Positions 17,103 to 25,961 of a DNA stretch of 64,000 bases are shown here, one piece after another. The DNA lies in contig DAOSES010000003.1 in assembly GCA_035363255.1 (NCBI GenBank), positions 61,538 to 125,537 of the forward strand. Direction: 5' to 3'. A program made the translations under genes and the position numbers. How positions within the stretch are numbered: position 1 is the stretch's first letter; every line of letters begins with the position of its first letter. The notes under the pieces are model-generated. The model worked only from the letters and a program-made list of their open reading frames with translations. It was not told the DNA's origin and did no database searches. This DNA comes from T3SED10-260 sp035363255 (lineage in GTDB: Bacteria; Caldisericota; Caldisericia; UBA6126).

Positions 17103-18421
17103 TGGATAATCCTGTATTTTTCTTCCTTCCCCAAAGCACAAAGTAAGTAATTGATTTCTTTTTTTAATTCAATCATACGCAACTCACGATCTATAGTGAG
17201 TTTTTTGAAACGTTTGAGTTCTTCGAGCTGATTTGTAAATGATTCTTCAAGTATTTTTTGAGAAGTAATATCTATTTTGATGCCTCCGATGAAAGATTTG
17301 CTATGATCGATGCAAATAGGAAATTTGATACTTCGATAGGTCTTTTCACCAATCTTTTCTTCGATTTCAACAGAGTGTTGACCCTTTTGAACTTGTAAAT
17401 CATAGTCAATCATGCGTTGGATGTGATCTTTTGTTAAAGTATCAGAGCAGTTTAACAGGTCAAGCATGTTTTTTTTCTCGAGCATTTCAATAGGTTTTCC
17501 CAATAGCGTTTCAATGCTTCTGCTGAGTTTGATTAATGTGTTTTGATCGTCTTTAATAAAAAGATGAACAGGGCTATATTCAAAGAAAGCATTAAGTATT
17601 TCTTGCTTTTCTTTGAGTTTTTCCTCGGTTTTTTTGAGTTCTGCTATATTTTCAAAAGCTACAGCTAGACGTTCTTCAGGCAATGGAAAAGCTCTGATAC
17701 GGTACACTCCCTGAGTGTTTTCATCATGGTATGTAAAAGCAGAGGAGGTGAAGGATTTTTTTTCTAACACCACCTGTAAATAATCTTGCTTGAGTTTGGT
17801 ATGGTGTATATTTGGCCAGAGTTCATCAAATTCTTTTCCAACTAAAGAGTCGATATCTTTACGGGAGTGTTTTTTTGCTTCGGGATTGGCATGCAAGAGA
17901 AATAACTTGTCGGGTGACTGGAACTGGTAGATAAAAAAACCACTCGGGATCAATTCGATAATATCATACAAAGTACTGGTAAGGGTTTGTAGTTGCTCCT
18001 GGTGCATTTTTGATGCACTTATATTGGTGGCAAAAGCTAAAAGTATTTCGTATTGCCCAAGATTTAGCTTGGTGATATTGACCAATGCGGGATATTGACT
18101 GCCATCTTTGCGTTGGTGTAACGTTTCGATGGATACGGTTTTTTGCAGGGAGAAATCTTTTTCCCATATGAATTCCTGGTGTTTTTTTTCTTGAGCAAGG
18201 GGGTCTAGATCAAAAATTCTTAGATTTAACAATTCTTCACGAGAATAACCCAGCTCCTCAATAACAGCATCATTTACATCCAGGATTTGTCCCCTGGGGG
18301 TATGAATAAACATCATTTCATTGGAGTTTTCGAGGATGGAACGAATAAGGGATTCTCTTGAAATCAAGTCATGATAATAGTTTAAAACATCGAGTTCATC
18401 ATTTTTAGCACTGATTTTCAC
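17099..18421 (-). CDS. Triple-PAS signalling protein without a kinase domain
   Basis: 440 residues, soluble, with three PAS domains: near 18-135 (MMFIHTPRGQILDVNDAVI, LGYSREEL), 145-270 (SGFFIYQFQSPDKLFL, VYRIRAFPL) and 285-395 (VHLFIKDDQNTLIKLS, GGIKIDITSQK). A C-terminal helix ends in RELRMIELKKEINYLL, a linker pattern often seen before kinase or output domains, but the protein stops there. The start is GTG 18421 with GGAGAG about 8 bases upstream. It is the first gene of the operon with the CheR-like enzyme and two kinases. It may act as a sensory adaptor; ligand unknown. Confidence 0.87.
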   Translation of the reverse strand: MKISAKNDELDVLNYYHDLISRESLIRSILENSNEMMFIHTPRGQILDVNDAVIEELGYSREELLNLRIFDLDPLAQEKKHQEFIWEKDFSLQKTVSIETLHQRKDGSQYPALVNITKLNLGQYEILLAFATNISASKMHQEQLQTLTSTLYDIIELIPSGFFIYQFQSPDKLFLLHANPEAKKHSRKDIDSLVGKEFDELWPNIHHTKLKQDYLQVVLEKKSFTSSAFTYHDENTQGVYRIRAFPLPEERLAVAFENIAELKKTEEKLKEKQEILNAFFEYSPVHLFIKDDQNTLIKLSRSIETLLGKPIEMLEKKNMLDLLNCSDTLTKDHIQRMIDYDLQVQKGQHSVEIEEKIGEKTYRSIKFPICIDHSKSFIGGIKIDITSQKILEESFTNQLEELKRFKKLTIDRELRMIELKKEINYLLCALGKEEKYRIIQ

Positions 18422-18468
18422 TCTTTACTCTCCAGGTTTTTGAAACTTCCCAATTTTATTATTTTTCC

Positions 18469-18474
18469 ATTATA
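18469..18474 (-). promoter_or_regulatory. Candidate -10 element for the signalling operon
   Basis: On the minus strand TATAAT lies about 48 bases upstream of the GTG start at 18421. The hexamer 17 bases further upstream (GAAAAA) is a poor -35, so the promoter is plausible but unproven. This 118-base gap is the only non-coding space ahead of the four overlapping genes. Confidence 0.4.
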
Positions 18475-18539
18475 GCTAAAACTTCACGAAATTTTTCAGT
18501 TTATTTTGCATAATCCTGGATAAGATAAAAAAAACACAG

Positions 18540-20219
18540 CTATTTTTTTTCTAATGCTATTTTTCGGTATTTTTTTGTAGCATGTTTTCGTGCAAAACGA
18601 TGGGATTCATCCCTGATGTGTTGCAAAAGACGCAGGACAGGATCTTCTTTGTTCATTCTCAAGGGGGGCTGATGACTATCAAAGTAAACAAGTTCCTCTC
18701 TTTTGGCAAGAGACAAAACACTTATTGAAGCTTGCTTTTCTGAAACAATTCGTTGAGCAGTATTGAATTGGGCAATTCCTCCATCTATCAGGAAAAGATC
18801 AGGAAAAGCACCAAATTTTTCATCAGTGTGTTGAAGTCTTCTGTTCAGTGCTTCCCGTAAACTTCCAGGATCATCAGGCTTATCGATGGTTTTTATTCGA
18901 AAGTAACGGTAGAATTTTTTGTTGGCTTGGGCATTTTCAAACCTAACCATTGAAACAGTGGTAGCTTTTCCAGAAACATGAGACACATCGTAGCCTTCAA
19001 TTTGAAAGGGTACAGCTGGCAAGGAAAAACGTTTTTGCATTTCAAGAAGCACAGGGCGTATTTGCTTCAAATCGTTTTCACTGGGTTTTATGTTGAGCTC
19101 TAAATGTTGACGGGCATTTTTCAAACAAATTTTCATAATATCAAATTTCTTTCCTCGTTGGGGTTTGAGTATGGAAAGTGATTCGGTCTGGAAATGCTCT
19201 CTAAGCGATGGAAGCAGCTTTTCTTCTTCGGGGGGGAGGTGTGAAAGTAATATTTCTTTAGGTGCTTTCCCAGCACTGATCTGAAAGTAGTACTGAGAGA
19301 TAAAAGAAGCAAGAATTTGCTCTTCGGCCTCATCCAAACCAATCTCAAGCATAAAGTGATCTTCAAAAATTAGCTTTCCTTCTCTTATCTTCATCATATC
19401 GATGCAGGCTTGGTTTCCAAAGGTATAAAGCGCAAAGACATCCTGAGCTATTTTTTGCGGATAAATCACCCTTTGCTTCTGCAATAAAGTATCCAGGCTG
19501 AACATTCGATCTCTCAAGAGAGCTGCATATTCGAAGTTTTCTTTTTTGGCTGATTCAAGCATTTGCTGATGTAAGAGTTTTTTGAGCAAATGATAGTCTT
19601 GTCGTAAAAAGAGCAGAGCCTGTCGAACTTTTTCAGTATAATCCTCTTTACTGATGTGGTTGTCACAAGGGCCTGAACATTTGCCAATAAAATAGTTCAA
19701 ACAACTCCGCTTGGTGTTTGTTTTCAGAATTTTTTGTTTGCAGGTACGAAGTTGGAAGGTTTTGGATATAAGACTAAACAGTGCAACGATATCTTTGCCT
19801 GAAGTATAAGGTCCGAAATAATGCGCCTTATCTTTGTTTTGAAGCTGTCTAACCCTTTTTAATACTGGAAAAGCATCTTTGCTGATACAAAGGTATTGGT
19901 AGCTTTTAGCGTCTTTGAGACGGATATTGAAGGGGGGAAGATACCGTTTGATGAAATTACTTTCTAAAAGTAGTGCTTCGTAGGGTGAATTGGTGAGAAT
20001 GATGTCTATGGTATGAGCTTCGGCAATCAGTTGGGCAATTTTGGGATCTTGTTTGGCATGACTAAAGTAGCTGGATACGCGTTTTTGTAGAGAGGTGGCT
20101 TTTCCCACATAAAGCACCTCCATGGTGTTGGATCGCCAAATATAAATACCAGGAGCATTCGGAAAATTCCTAACCTCTGCTCTTAGTTTTTCAGTTTTGC
20201 CTTTTTCCTTCAATTCCAT
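18540..20219 (-). CDS. uvrC: Excinuclease ABC subunit C, lacking C-terminal HhH
   Basis: 559 residues. UvrC makes the dual incisions in nucleotide excision repair after UvrAB loading. The N-terminal GIY-YIG nuclease domain shows APGIYIW and VLYVGKATSLQKRV (residues 20-50). A cysteine cluster (TCKQKILK, SCLNYFIGKCSGPC) near 158-187 fits the reported Fe-S site. The UVR region around 200-235 binds UvrB. The RNase H-like nuclease domain has GYDVSHVSGK, DLFLIDGG and LLQHIRDESHRFA. The protein ends about 20 residues after RDESHRFA, whereas most UvrCs continue with a 50-60 residue tandem HhH domain; no HhH-like sequence follows in any frame that I can see. The ribosome binding site is weak. Confidence 0.93.
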   Translation of the reverse strand: MELKEKGKTEKLRAEVRNFPNAPGIYIWRSNTMEVLYVGKATSLQKRVSSYFSHAKQDPKIAQLIAEAHTIDIILTNSPYEALLLESNFIKRYLPPFNIRLKDAKSYQYLCISKDAFPVLKRVRQLQNKDKAHYFGPYTSGKDIVALFSLISKTFQLRTCKQKILKTNTKRSCLNYFIGKCSGPCDNHISKEDYTEKVRQALLFLRQDYHLLKKLLHQQMLESAKKENFEYAALLRDRMFSLDTLLQKQRVIYPQKIAQDVFALYTFGNQACIDMMKIREGKLIFEDHFMLEIGLDEAEEQILASFISQYYFQISAGKAPKEILLSHLPPEEEKLLPSLREHFQTESLSILKPQRGKKFDIMKICLKNARQHLELNIKPSENDLKQIRPVLLEMQKRFSLPAVPFQIEGYDVSHVSGKATTVSMVRFENAQANKKFYRYFRIKTIDKPDDPGSLREALNRRLQHTDEKFGAFPDLFLIDGGIAQFNTAQRIVSEKQASISVLSLAKREELVYFDSHQPPLRMNKEDPVLRLLQHIRDESHRFARKHATKKYRKIALEKK

Positions 20220-20334
20220 TTTATTTTTTACTCTTTATACCACAAATCGTTTTTTATTATATTCCCTGCTATTTCCTTTTTTTTGTGCTTTTATTTATAA
20301 TTGTTGGGTGTTGTTTTGCAGAAAGGGTGCGAAT

Positions 20335-21423
20335 GTGATATTGCTTAATACAAAAAAAATGGTTTTGGCGGTTTTAGTTTGTTTTTTTTCGCTGTCATTT
20401 TCTTTCCACACCTTCGCTATTCCCCAGGACCTTAGCCTAAAAGCCAAGCTTGATCATCGCATAGAGCTATTATATATCATTGATGCAACAGCAAATGCAT
20501 CTTCATGGCATAATTGCCAACTGATGAACACAGTCTATCATCAGCAAGTAATCAAACATTTTTCGACCTTTGTTGAACACGATGCTGTGTCCTATTACAA
20601 AAAATTTATTGAAGACCAAATTGACTTCAAGATTCTTGAAAAAGCCTTTTTGTCACTTCCCGCTTCACACATGCCGGATCAATTTATTACACCAAAGGAA
20701 TGGCCTATCGAACTCGGAGTTTTTGTTCAAAAAGCGTTAAACTTTTATTACGAATCATCTTTTCAGACCTTTATGCTTAGTCAATCTTCGATCATTCGCG
20801 AAGTGGAACGTTCTTTTCAGGCAGTGTTAAATCGTCAGACCTGGCAAGAAACCTACTTTAATTGGTTTTCTTCTTCGCTATCTCAGATATCCGTTCTCAT
20901 TTCACCATTAAAAACAAGCTCTCATCAGGGTTATCTTGTTCCTATGTCTGATATGAGCCAGCACTACTATATCGTGCTTGGACTCACTGCTATCAACAAC
21001 GGTTTTTTAGTTTTTGCAAAATCCGAAGAACTTCAAGCCCTTGTTTTGTACCACATGAGCAAGGAGCTTATTACAGCTGAAATGAAATTCTTCCCCGAAG
21101 AACTCGACAAAATTGATCACAACATACAAGCTTATGAAAAAACATGGATAGAACTGGGATTCGAAAATTCAAGCGACTTTATAGCTCATCAAATGGCACT
21201 ATGTATCTACTGGAATTTTTTAGACGAATTGGCTCAAGAAAAATCCTCAGCTGCTTTGCTGAATGAGGCCGAAGAAGCTGGTTTTTTCTTGATCAAGTGC
21301 AATTGGGATATTTTACAAAGTTTTCTTAACTATCCAGAGCTCATCTCCTGGAAAGCTTATACCCCTCTTTTTCTTGAGAAGCTATATTTAATGAGTTCTC
21401 AAAACAACGCTCCAAAACAATGA
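20335..21423 (+). CDS. Exported protein, possibly DUF4932-like
   Basis: About 362 residues from GTG 20335, which has AAAGGGTG about 5 bases upstream; ATG 20359 is the alternative. The N-terminus MVLAVLVCFFSLSFSFHTFA is a signal peptide. The mature part is helical and polar, with the opening HRIELLYIIDATANAS and repeated references of the form HDAVSYYKKF and YFNWFSSS. The layout recalls DUF4932 proteins, which open with a helix around VELLSIIFRLA and a later H-containing helix, but the match is weak and no HExxH motif is present. The stop overlaps the pfkA start (ATGA, 21420-21423), so the two genes are co-translated. Function unknown. Confidence 0.6.
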   Translation: MILLNTKKMVLAVLVCFFSLSFSFHTFAIPQDLSLKAKLDHRIELLYIIDATANASSWHNCQLMNTVYHQQVIKHFSTFVEHDAVSYYKKFIEDQIDFKILEKAFLSLPASHMPDQFITPKEWPIELGVFVQKALNFYYESSFQTFMLSQSSIIREVERSFQAVLNRQTWQETYFNWFSSSLSQISVLISPLKTSSHQGYLVPMSDMSQHYYIVLGLTAINNGFLVFAKSEELQALVLYHMSKELITAEMKFFPEELDKIDHNIQAYEKTWIELGFENSSDFIAHQMALCIYWNFLDELAQEKSSAALLNEAEEAGFFLIKCNWDILQSFLNYPELISWKAYTPLFLEKLYLMSSQNNAPKQ

Positions 21424-22376
21424 AACTCGGAATATTGACCTCGGGTGGAGATGCTCCTGGTATGAACGCTGCGATAAGAGCAGCAGTGCGCAAGTGTTTG
21501 TTCCATGGTCATCAAGTATATGGTTTTAAGCGAGGTTTTCTTGGTTTGATGAATGGAGAATACCTTCGCATGGATTCCCGCATGGTGGGAGGTATTTTAT
21601 CCCGTGGAGGCACAATTCTTCTCACAGCTCGTGCTCCTGAGTTTAAAACTGAGGAAGGTATTGCTAAAGGCGTAAAGGTTTTTCAAGACTTGGGTCTTGA
21701 TGCTCTAATAGTCATTGGCGGGAATGGTTCTCAGACTGGAGCCTTTGAGTTGTGCAAGCGGGGAATCCCTGTTATTGGCATTGCTTCAACTATTGATAAT
21801 GATCTATGGGGCACAGACAAAACCATAGGCTTTGACACTGCCGTAAATAACGCAATGAATGCCATTGATAAAATACGCGACACTGCAACTTCCCACGAAA
21901 GAGTTTTTGTGGTTGAAGTCATGGGGAGAGATGTGGGCTTCATAGCTATGCACTGCGGGATTGCTGTGGGTGCGGATGAAATTGTTATTCCCGAAATCCC
22001 ATATCATCTTCCACAACTTTCCCAGAAAATCAAAGATAGTTTTCACTTGGGAAAAAAACATTTCATCATTGTATTGGCTGAGGGAGTAGAAAAAGCTCCT
22101 CAATTCAGCCAAAAGCTTTTTGAAGCCTCCGGCATTGAAGCCAAAATATCTACTTTGGGATATCTCCAGCGTGGGGGAGACCCCAGCTATACCGATCGCT
22201 TTCTTGCTACCACTTTTGGCGTAAAAGCAGCTGAAGCCGCAATCAACGGTGAAAGCGGAAAAATAGTGGGCATACGACACCATGAGGTTTGTTTTCTTGA
22301 GATGTCTGACACCGTAGGTAAAGTAAAAAAAGTCAAAACAGAGCTCTATCAACTGACTGAAGTGCTGGGTATATAG
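21420..22376 (+). CDS. pfkA: 6-phosphofructokinase
   Basis: 318 residues, the usual length of a bacterial ATP-type PfkA. It phosphorylates fructose 6-phosphate in glycolysis. Visible motifs: TSGGDAPGMN (residues 7-16), GGNGS (100-104), the catalytic TIDNDL (124-129, Asp126), MGRDVG, and LGYLQRGGDPS near the substrate site. The position that is Asp in GGDGS of the classic enzymes (a Mg2+ ligand) is Asn102 here. Gly103 is retained, where pyrophosphate-dependent enzymes usually carry Asp, so ATP use is favoured. It is coupled to the exported protein upstream, an unusual partner. The convergent GerMN gene ends 16 bases downstream with no terminator between. Confidence 0.93.
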   Translation: MKLGILTSGGDAPGMNAAIRAAVRKCLFHGHQVYGFKRGFLGLMNGEYLRMDSRMVGGILSRGGTILLTARAPEFKTEEGIAKGVKVFQDLGLDALIVIGGNGSQTGAFELCKRGIPVIGIASTIDNDLWGTDKTIGFDTAVNNAMNAIDKIRDTATSHERVFVVEVMGRDVGFIAMHCGIAVGADEIVIPEIPYHLPQLSQKIKDSFHLGKKHFIIVLAEGVEKAPQFSQKLFEASGIEAKISTLGYLQRGGDPSYTDRFLATTFGVKAAEAAINGESGKIVGIRHHEVCFLEMSDTVGKVKKVKTELYQLTEVLGI

Positions 22377-22392
22377 ATTTCAGCTGGTCTGA

Positions 22393-23769
22393 TTATCTGA
22401 ATGAATCTCGTCGAGTGAAAACTCGAGAAATGTCAGTTCCAAATGGTAAAGCTTCAAGCTTTTTGCCATCAAAGTAAAACCAGATCTCTTGAATAGATGT
22501 GTTTTCTGTGATGCTTAAAACCACCTGGCGAATGAAGTTTTGTTCTTGTTGAGCATTAAGAAACTTGCTCAATTCAACTTCTAAATCGACGATTAATTCA
22601 TTTTGTTCGTTTGCTTGAGCTTTAATGAGTTTGATGCCTGAGGGTAGATCGCTGGTGATTCCATTTTCTTTTTCCTGAGCGGTGCTACCTTCGATCAATG
22701 ATTGAATAATGATTTCGGGTTGTTTGTTGGGAAGTTTGCGATCTAAAGGTGTGAAACCTGTACTTTGTTGAACTTTTCTCATGAAATATATCTTTGCAGG
22801 GCTTGAAATAGAGCCATACCATCGTTGAATGGGTTTTTCCACCGAGATGTGCCCTCCAAGAGTATAAACTTCTTTGCCTTCCACTCGAAAGCTAAGTCTT
22901 TCGATGCCTTTGAGCTCAGTCAGTGAAAGAGTGAGAAGGTTGACCAGGGCAAGCTCTTCGGTAGCTCCAAATGAAAAACGTCTAACTTCTTTGCTAAAAT
23001 CGATCGTACATATTCCATTTTCAACTTTACATCCAAGAACTTTGGTACCCTGAGGGAGTAAAGAGCTGAGATCTTTTTGGTCTGGACCCATGATGAGTTG
23101 GTTTACCACATCTAATGCTGCCTGGTCGAGAGAGGATTTATCGGGAATTTCTCTAAACTCTCCCACCATGGTATCGGTGGGGTAATGATAAAAATAGAGC
23201 AGAGTGTTCATGCCTTGCATTAACTGACCTGTCAATCTTGGTAATGCCTGATCGATGGAAAAATAACGTTTGAAGAAGGAGTCACTTTTTCCTTCGATAA
23301 TGATTTTCACTTTTTGTATTCCTGGAAATTCTGTGATGGAGTTGACTAAAGAGTAAACTGCAGCAGATTCTCTTACTACAGTGTTGGCTAAATCCGAAAC
23401 GCTTGGATCATTGAAGCTGACAGTACAGACATCTTGATGAAAAGTGACGGATTTTACTTTGGTGTAGGAGGGAATGAGCGAGACCAGATTTTTATCTTCT
23501 GGAGGTTGAGAAAGTTGTTCAATGATGGTTTTGATGGCTTTTTCCTGAGTTCCGCTAATTTCAAAATCTCGTTGTATGGGGATGAGTTCGCGTTTGGCGG
23601 TGTCGTAAAAATACAATCTGAGAGAATTGACGGAAACCTGAGATTTTTGCCTAAGTATCATAAAACCAAGCACAATGAATGCCAACAGGAGAAAGATCAA
23701 TAAAAAAAATGATCTTTTTTTTCGTTGGTGCCCTCGTGAATTTAAAATCAATACTTGAGCTCTAGCCAT
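22393..23769 (-). CDS. Membrane-anchored protein with three GerMN domains
   Basis: About 458 residues. A cytoplasmic basic N-terminus is followed by one TM helix near 22-42 (FFLLIFLLLAFIVLGFMIL). Three GerMN-type units follow: near 52-165 (LRLYFYD, KTIIEQLSQPPED, TVSFNDP), 190-320 (LLYFYHY, VNQLIMGPD, CTIDFSKEV) and 325-450 (KIYFMRK, IQSLIEGS, LIVDLEVEL). GerM is a spore-germination and sporulation protein in Bacillus, but GerMN domains also occur in LpqB-type lipoproteins of other bacteria. The ATG overlaps the peptidase stop as TGATG. A role in envelope assembly is plausible; spore function is not shown. Confidence 0.82.
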   Translation of the reverse strand: MARAQVLILNSRGHQRKKRSFFLLIFLLLAFIVLGFMILRQKSQVSVNSLRLYFYDTAKRELIPIQRDFEISGTQEKAIKTIIEQLSQPPEDKNLVSLIPSYTKVKSVTFHQDVCTVSFNDPSVSDLANTVVRESAAVYSLVNSITEFPGIQKVKIIIEGKSDSFFKRYFSIDQALPRLTGQLMQGMNTLLYFYHYPTDTMVGEFREIPDKSSLDQAALDVVNQLIMGPDQKDLSSLLPQGTKVLGCKVENGICTIDFSKEVRRFSFGATEELALVNLLTLSLTELKGIERLSFRVEGKEVYTLGGHISVEKPIQRWYGSISSPAKIYFMRKVQQSTGFTPLDRKLPNKQPEIIIQSLIEGSTAQEKENGITSDLPSGIKLIKAQANEQNELIVDLEVELSKFLNAQQEQNFIRQVVLSITENTSIQEIWFYFDGKKLEALPFGTDISRVFTRRDSFR

Positions 23770-25712
23770 CAATCACCCTGATATCCATAATATGCTTGAA
23801 ATTCTTTTACATCTTCCATATCAATTATACCATCTCTATTTAAATCGCATACTGACCAAGCTTCTATTGGATTGACTTTTTTTTCATAATACTGACTCAG
23901 ATACTGTAAATCATGTAAATCCACCTTCAAATCGTCGTTGAAATCGCCAGCTAATTCTGGAATAATCTCAGCTTTGATGCTACTCATTTTTTCAAAGACT
24001 ATTTGTTGATCCAGTTTCATGACAATATGAACAAGATTGATACCTTCTTGAAGAGGAAGGACATAAAAAAACCTTGCATTTGCTCCCTGCAATACCTTTT
24101 GATCATTAATTTCTATTTCAAAAGCATAGTTTCCAAGACCCCAAAGTCTTAGGTAGGGTTTTTGGCTAATAGTGTTTTTAAGATCTGTGGAAGCAACCAC
24201 CATGAATAAAGGTTCGCTAAGTTCCATCAATGCAAGCACCAACACTCGACCTGTTTCTTCAAGATTCATTGGATCTACTGTATCCAGAGTATCCTCGGGA
24301 GTATGGTATCCCCCTAATCCCTCAGGATTGCTTCGGAAGAAGAAAACATTAGGGACTTTTTCCATATGAAAAGGGTAGTGATCTGAGCCTGATCGAATCA
24401 AACCTTCGTTAAATGTCAGGTCAATATCTAAATCTTCAGCACTATTTTTTAGTGCACTGTGTAGTTCAGGGTAATAGCTCTTGCTGACTCCTGCAAGTAG
24501 GTTTCCAGTGCCTGTGCCTACCATGTCCATATTAAACACGGCACGAATTTTTTTGATAGGAAAAAGAGGGTTGCGAACATAATGAAAAGAACCAATCAAG
24601 CCTTCTTCTTCGCCAGAGAAAGCAATAAATACAATATTTAGATCCAGAGTGAAACACTGCTGGGTAAGAGCTCTTGCTATTTCCATCATGGTGCCTGTGC
24701 CTGAAGCGTTATCATTGGCTCCAGCATACAATGAGCCATCGATATGATCTACTCCAAGGTGGTCGTAGTGGGCAGTAATTAAGATGGAATCTGCTGTCTC
24801 GCTTCTGGCAGGAAGATATCCTATCACATTGGAGGTTTCTTCAATGCTTTTGCTGACTGTACATGTCATATCCAGCGTGATATCCAAAGGAATTGATGCA
24901 GGTTTTTTTTGATCTTCAATCTGCCTGATAATGCTTGTCAAATCACTTGAAACTGAAGCTAATAGTTTGTCTGCCAGTTGAAGTGAAATGAAAAAAATTG
25001 GAAGATCTTCACTTGAATGAGCATATACTGGTTTCATGTTCATTGGATAGGGATTCTTTTCGTCGGGCATATCAACAAAAAGGATTCCTTTGGCTCCTTT
25101 TTCTTTTGCGAGTTTGATCTTGTTGGTAAAGGATTGGTGGGTGTCTGAGAAGTTAGCGAAAGCTGGAGACTTTCTAACAATGAGCACAATTGAGTTTTTG
25201 ACCTCAATCTTTGCGTATTCATCAAAATTTTGCGCCTTATCTGATATGCCATATCCTGCAAACACCACTGGCGCTTGGATAGATCCGCTTCCAGAAAATG
25301 GCATCACGGTAAAATCTTTGTTGTATGCCAGGCTTTCTGCAAATTTCTCACTTAAAATGCTTAACTTGGTAGGTTGATGTATTTCATATAGCGGGACATT
25401 GAAAGATTGCAGGTAGCTGTCACCCTCTTTGCTTCCTCCAGGAGTTAATCCATACATCTGGAACACATTAGCTATCCACTCTGCGCTTTTATCAGCCCCC
25501 TCAGTTCCTGAGAGTCGACCGGTAAATTCTTCGGATACCAATTTTTCAACAAATTTCCAGGCAGAATGCCCATCAACTTGTTTTGCAAGGGCTATATAGG
25601 GATCAGCGTAACGGTAATCCTCTGCATCTTGAAAGGCCTTGCTTGGAATTACTGTGGTGAGAGACGAGATCAAAAAAAGACTGAGCAGGACGGCAATAAA
25701 ACGATGTTTCAT
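23769..25712 (-). CDS. Secreted M28-family zinc aminopeptidase with PA domain and dockerin-like C-terminus
   Basis: About 647 residues starting at ATG 25712 with a signal peptide (RFIAVLLSLFLISSLTTVIP). A protease-associated insert lies near residues 130-260 (VVFAGYGI, GILFVDMP). The M28 metal-binding set is complete: ITAHYDHLG (His), GANDNASGTG (Asp), FSGEEEGLIGS (Glu base and ligand), NMDMVGTG (Asp) and SDHYPFH (His). The last 60 residues carry two calcium-loop-like segments, DFNDDLKVDLHDL and DLNRDGIIDMEDV, the duplicated pattern of a type I dockerin. GGAGG is 14 bases before the ATG, somewhat far. It follows the zinc-ribbon gene after 10 bases and overlaps the GerMN gene. Confidence 0.9.
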   Translation of the reverse strand: MKHRFIAVLLSLFLISSLTTVIPSKAFQDAEDYRYADPYIALAKQVDGHSAWKFVEKLVSEEFTGRLSGTEGADKSAEWIANVFQMYGLTPGGSKEGDSYLQSFNVPLYEIHQPTKLSILSEKFAESLAYNKDFTVMPFSGSGSIQAPVVFAGYGISDKAQNFDEYAKIEVKNSIVLIVRKSPAFANFSDTHQSFTNKIKLAKEKGAKGILFVDMPDEKNPYPMNMKPVYAHSSEDLPIFFISLQLADKLLASVSSDLTSIIRQIEDQKKPASIPLDITLDMTCTVSKSIEETSNVIGYLPARSETADSILITAHYDHLGVDHIDGSLYAGANDNASGTGTMMEIARALTQQCFTLDLNIVFIAFSGEEEGLIGSFHYVRNPLFPIKKIRAVFNMDMVGTGTGNLLAGVSKSYYPELHSALKNSAEDLDIDLTFNEGLIRSGSDHYPFHMEKVPNVFFFRSNPEGLGGYHTPEDTLDTVDPMNLEETGRVLVLALMELSEPLFMVVASTDLKNTISQKPYLRLWGLGNYAFEIEINDQKVLQGANARFFYVLPLQEGINLVHIVMKLDQQIVFEKMSSIKAEIIPELAGDFNDDLKVDLHDLQYLSQYYEKKVNPIEAWSVCDLNRDGIIDMEDVKEFQAYYGYQGD

Positions 25713-25722
25713 GGTAGATATG

Positions 25723-25938
25723 CTAACCTCCGCAACTAGAACAATTTTTGCTACTACAAGATTCACAAGAGCTTGTTGATCCCTCTTTTTTTCTGATAGA
25801 GCATGGTGAGCTGATTTTTTTCTCTAAGGCTTCTGTTTCTCCACAGGAGGGACATTTTTTCTCGCTGGTGTCAAATCCTGGAAAAAACTGGGAAAACTCA
25901 TGTTGACAGTTTCTGCATTTATATTCATATACTGGCAT
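25723..25938 (-). CDS. FmdB-type zinc-ribbon protein
   Basis: 71 residues. MPVYEYKCRNCQHEF followed by KKCPSCGE gives the two CxxC knuckles of the FmdB/CxxC_CXXC_SSSS putative regulatory family. The tail SCESCSSKNCSSCGG is rich in Ser and Cys, also typical. The ATG 25938 follows AGGAGACC. It may bind zinc or another metal; its molecular role is not known. It lies between the coiled-coil gene and the M28 peptidase, all in the same direction. Confidence 0.85.
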   Translation of the reverse strand: MPVYEYKCRNCQHEFSQFFPGFDTSEKKCPSCGETEALEKKISSPCSIRKKEGSTSSCESCSSKNCSSCGG

Positions 25939-25961
25939 AAAGGGGTCTCCTATTTTATTGC

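Noticed and set aside
20197..20334. N-terminal extension of the exported protein before pfkA
   Set aside because: It overlaps the uvrC start and is an extra hydrophobic stretch; GTG 20335 has an SD and a normal signal peptide follows.
21804..22352. 182-residue antisense frame over pfkA
   Set aside because: Opposite strand of an unmistakable phosphofructokinase; Cys/Phe-rich composition typical of a shadow frame.
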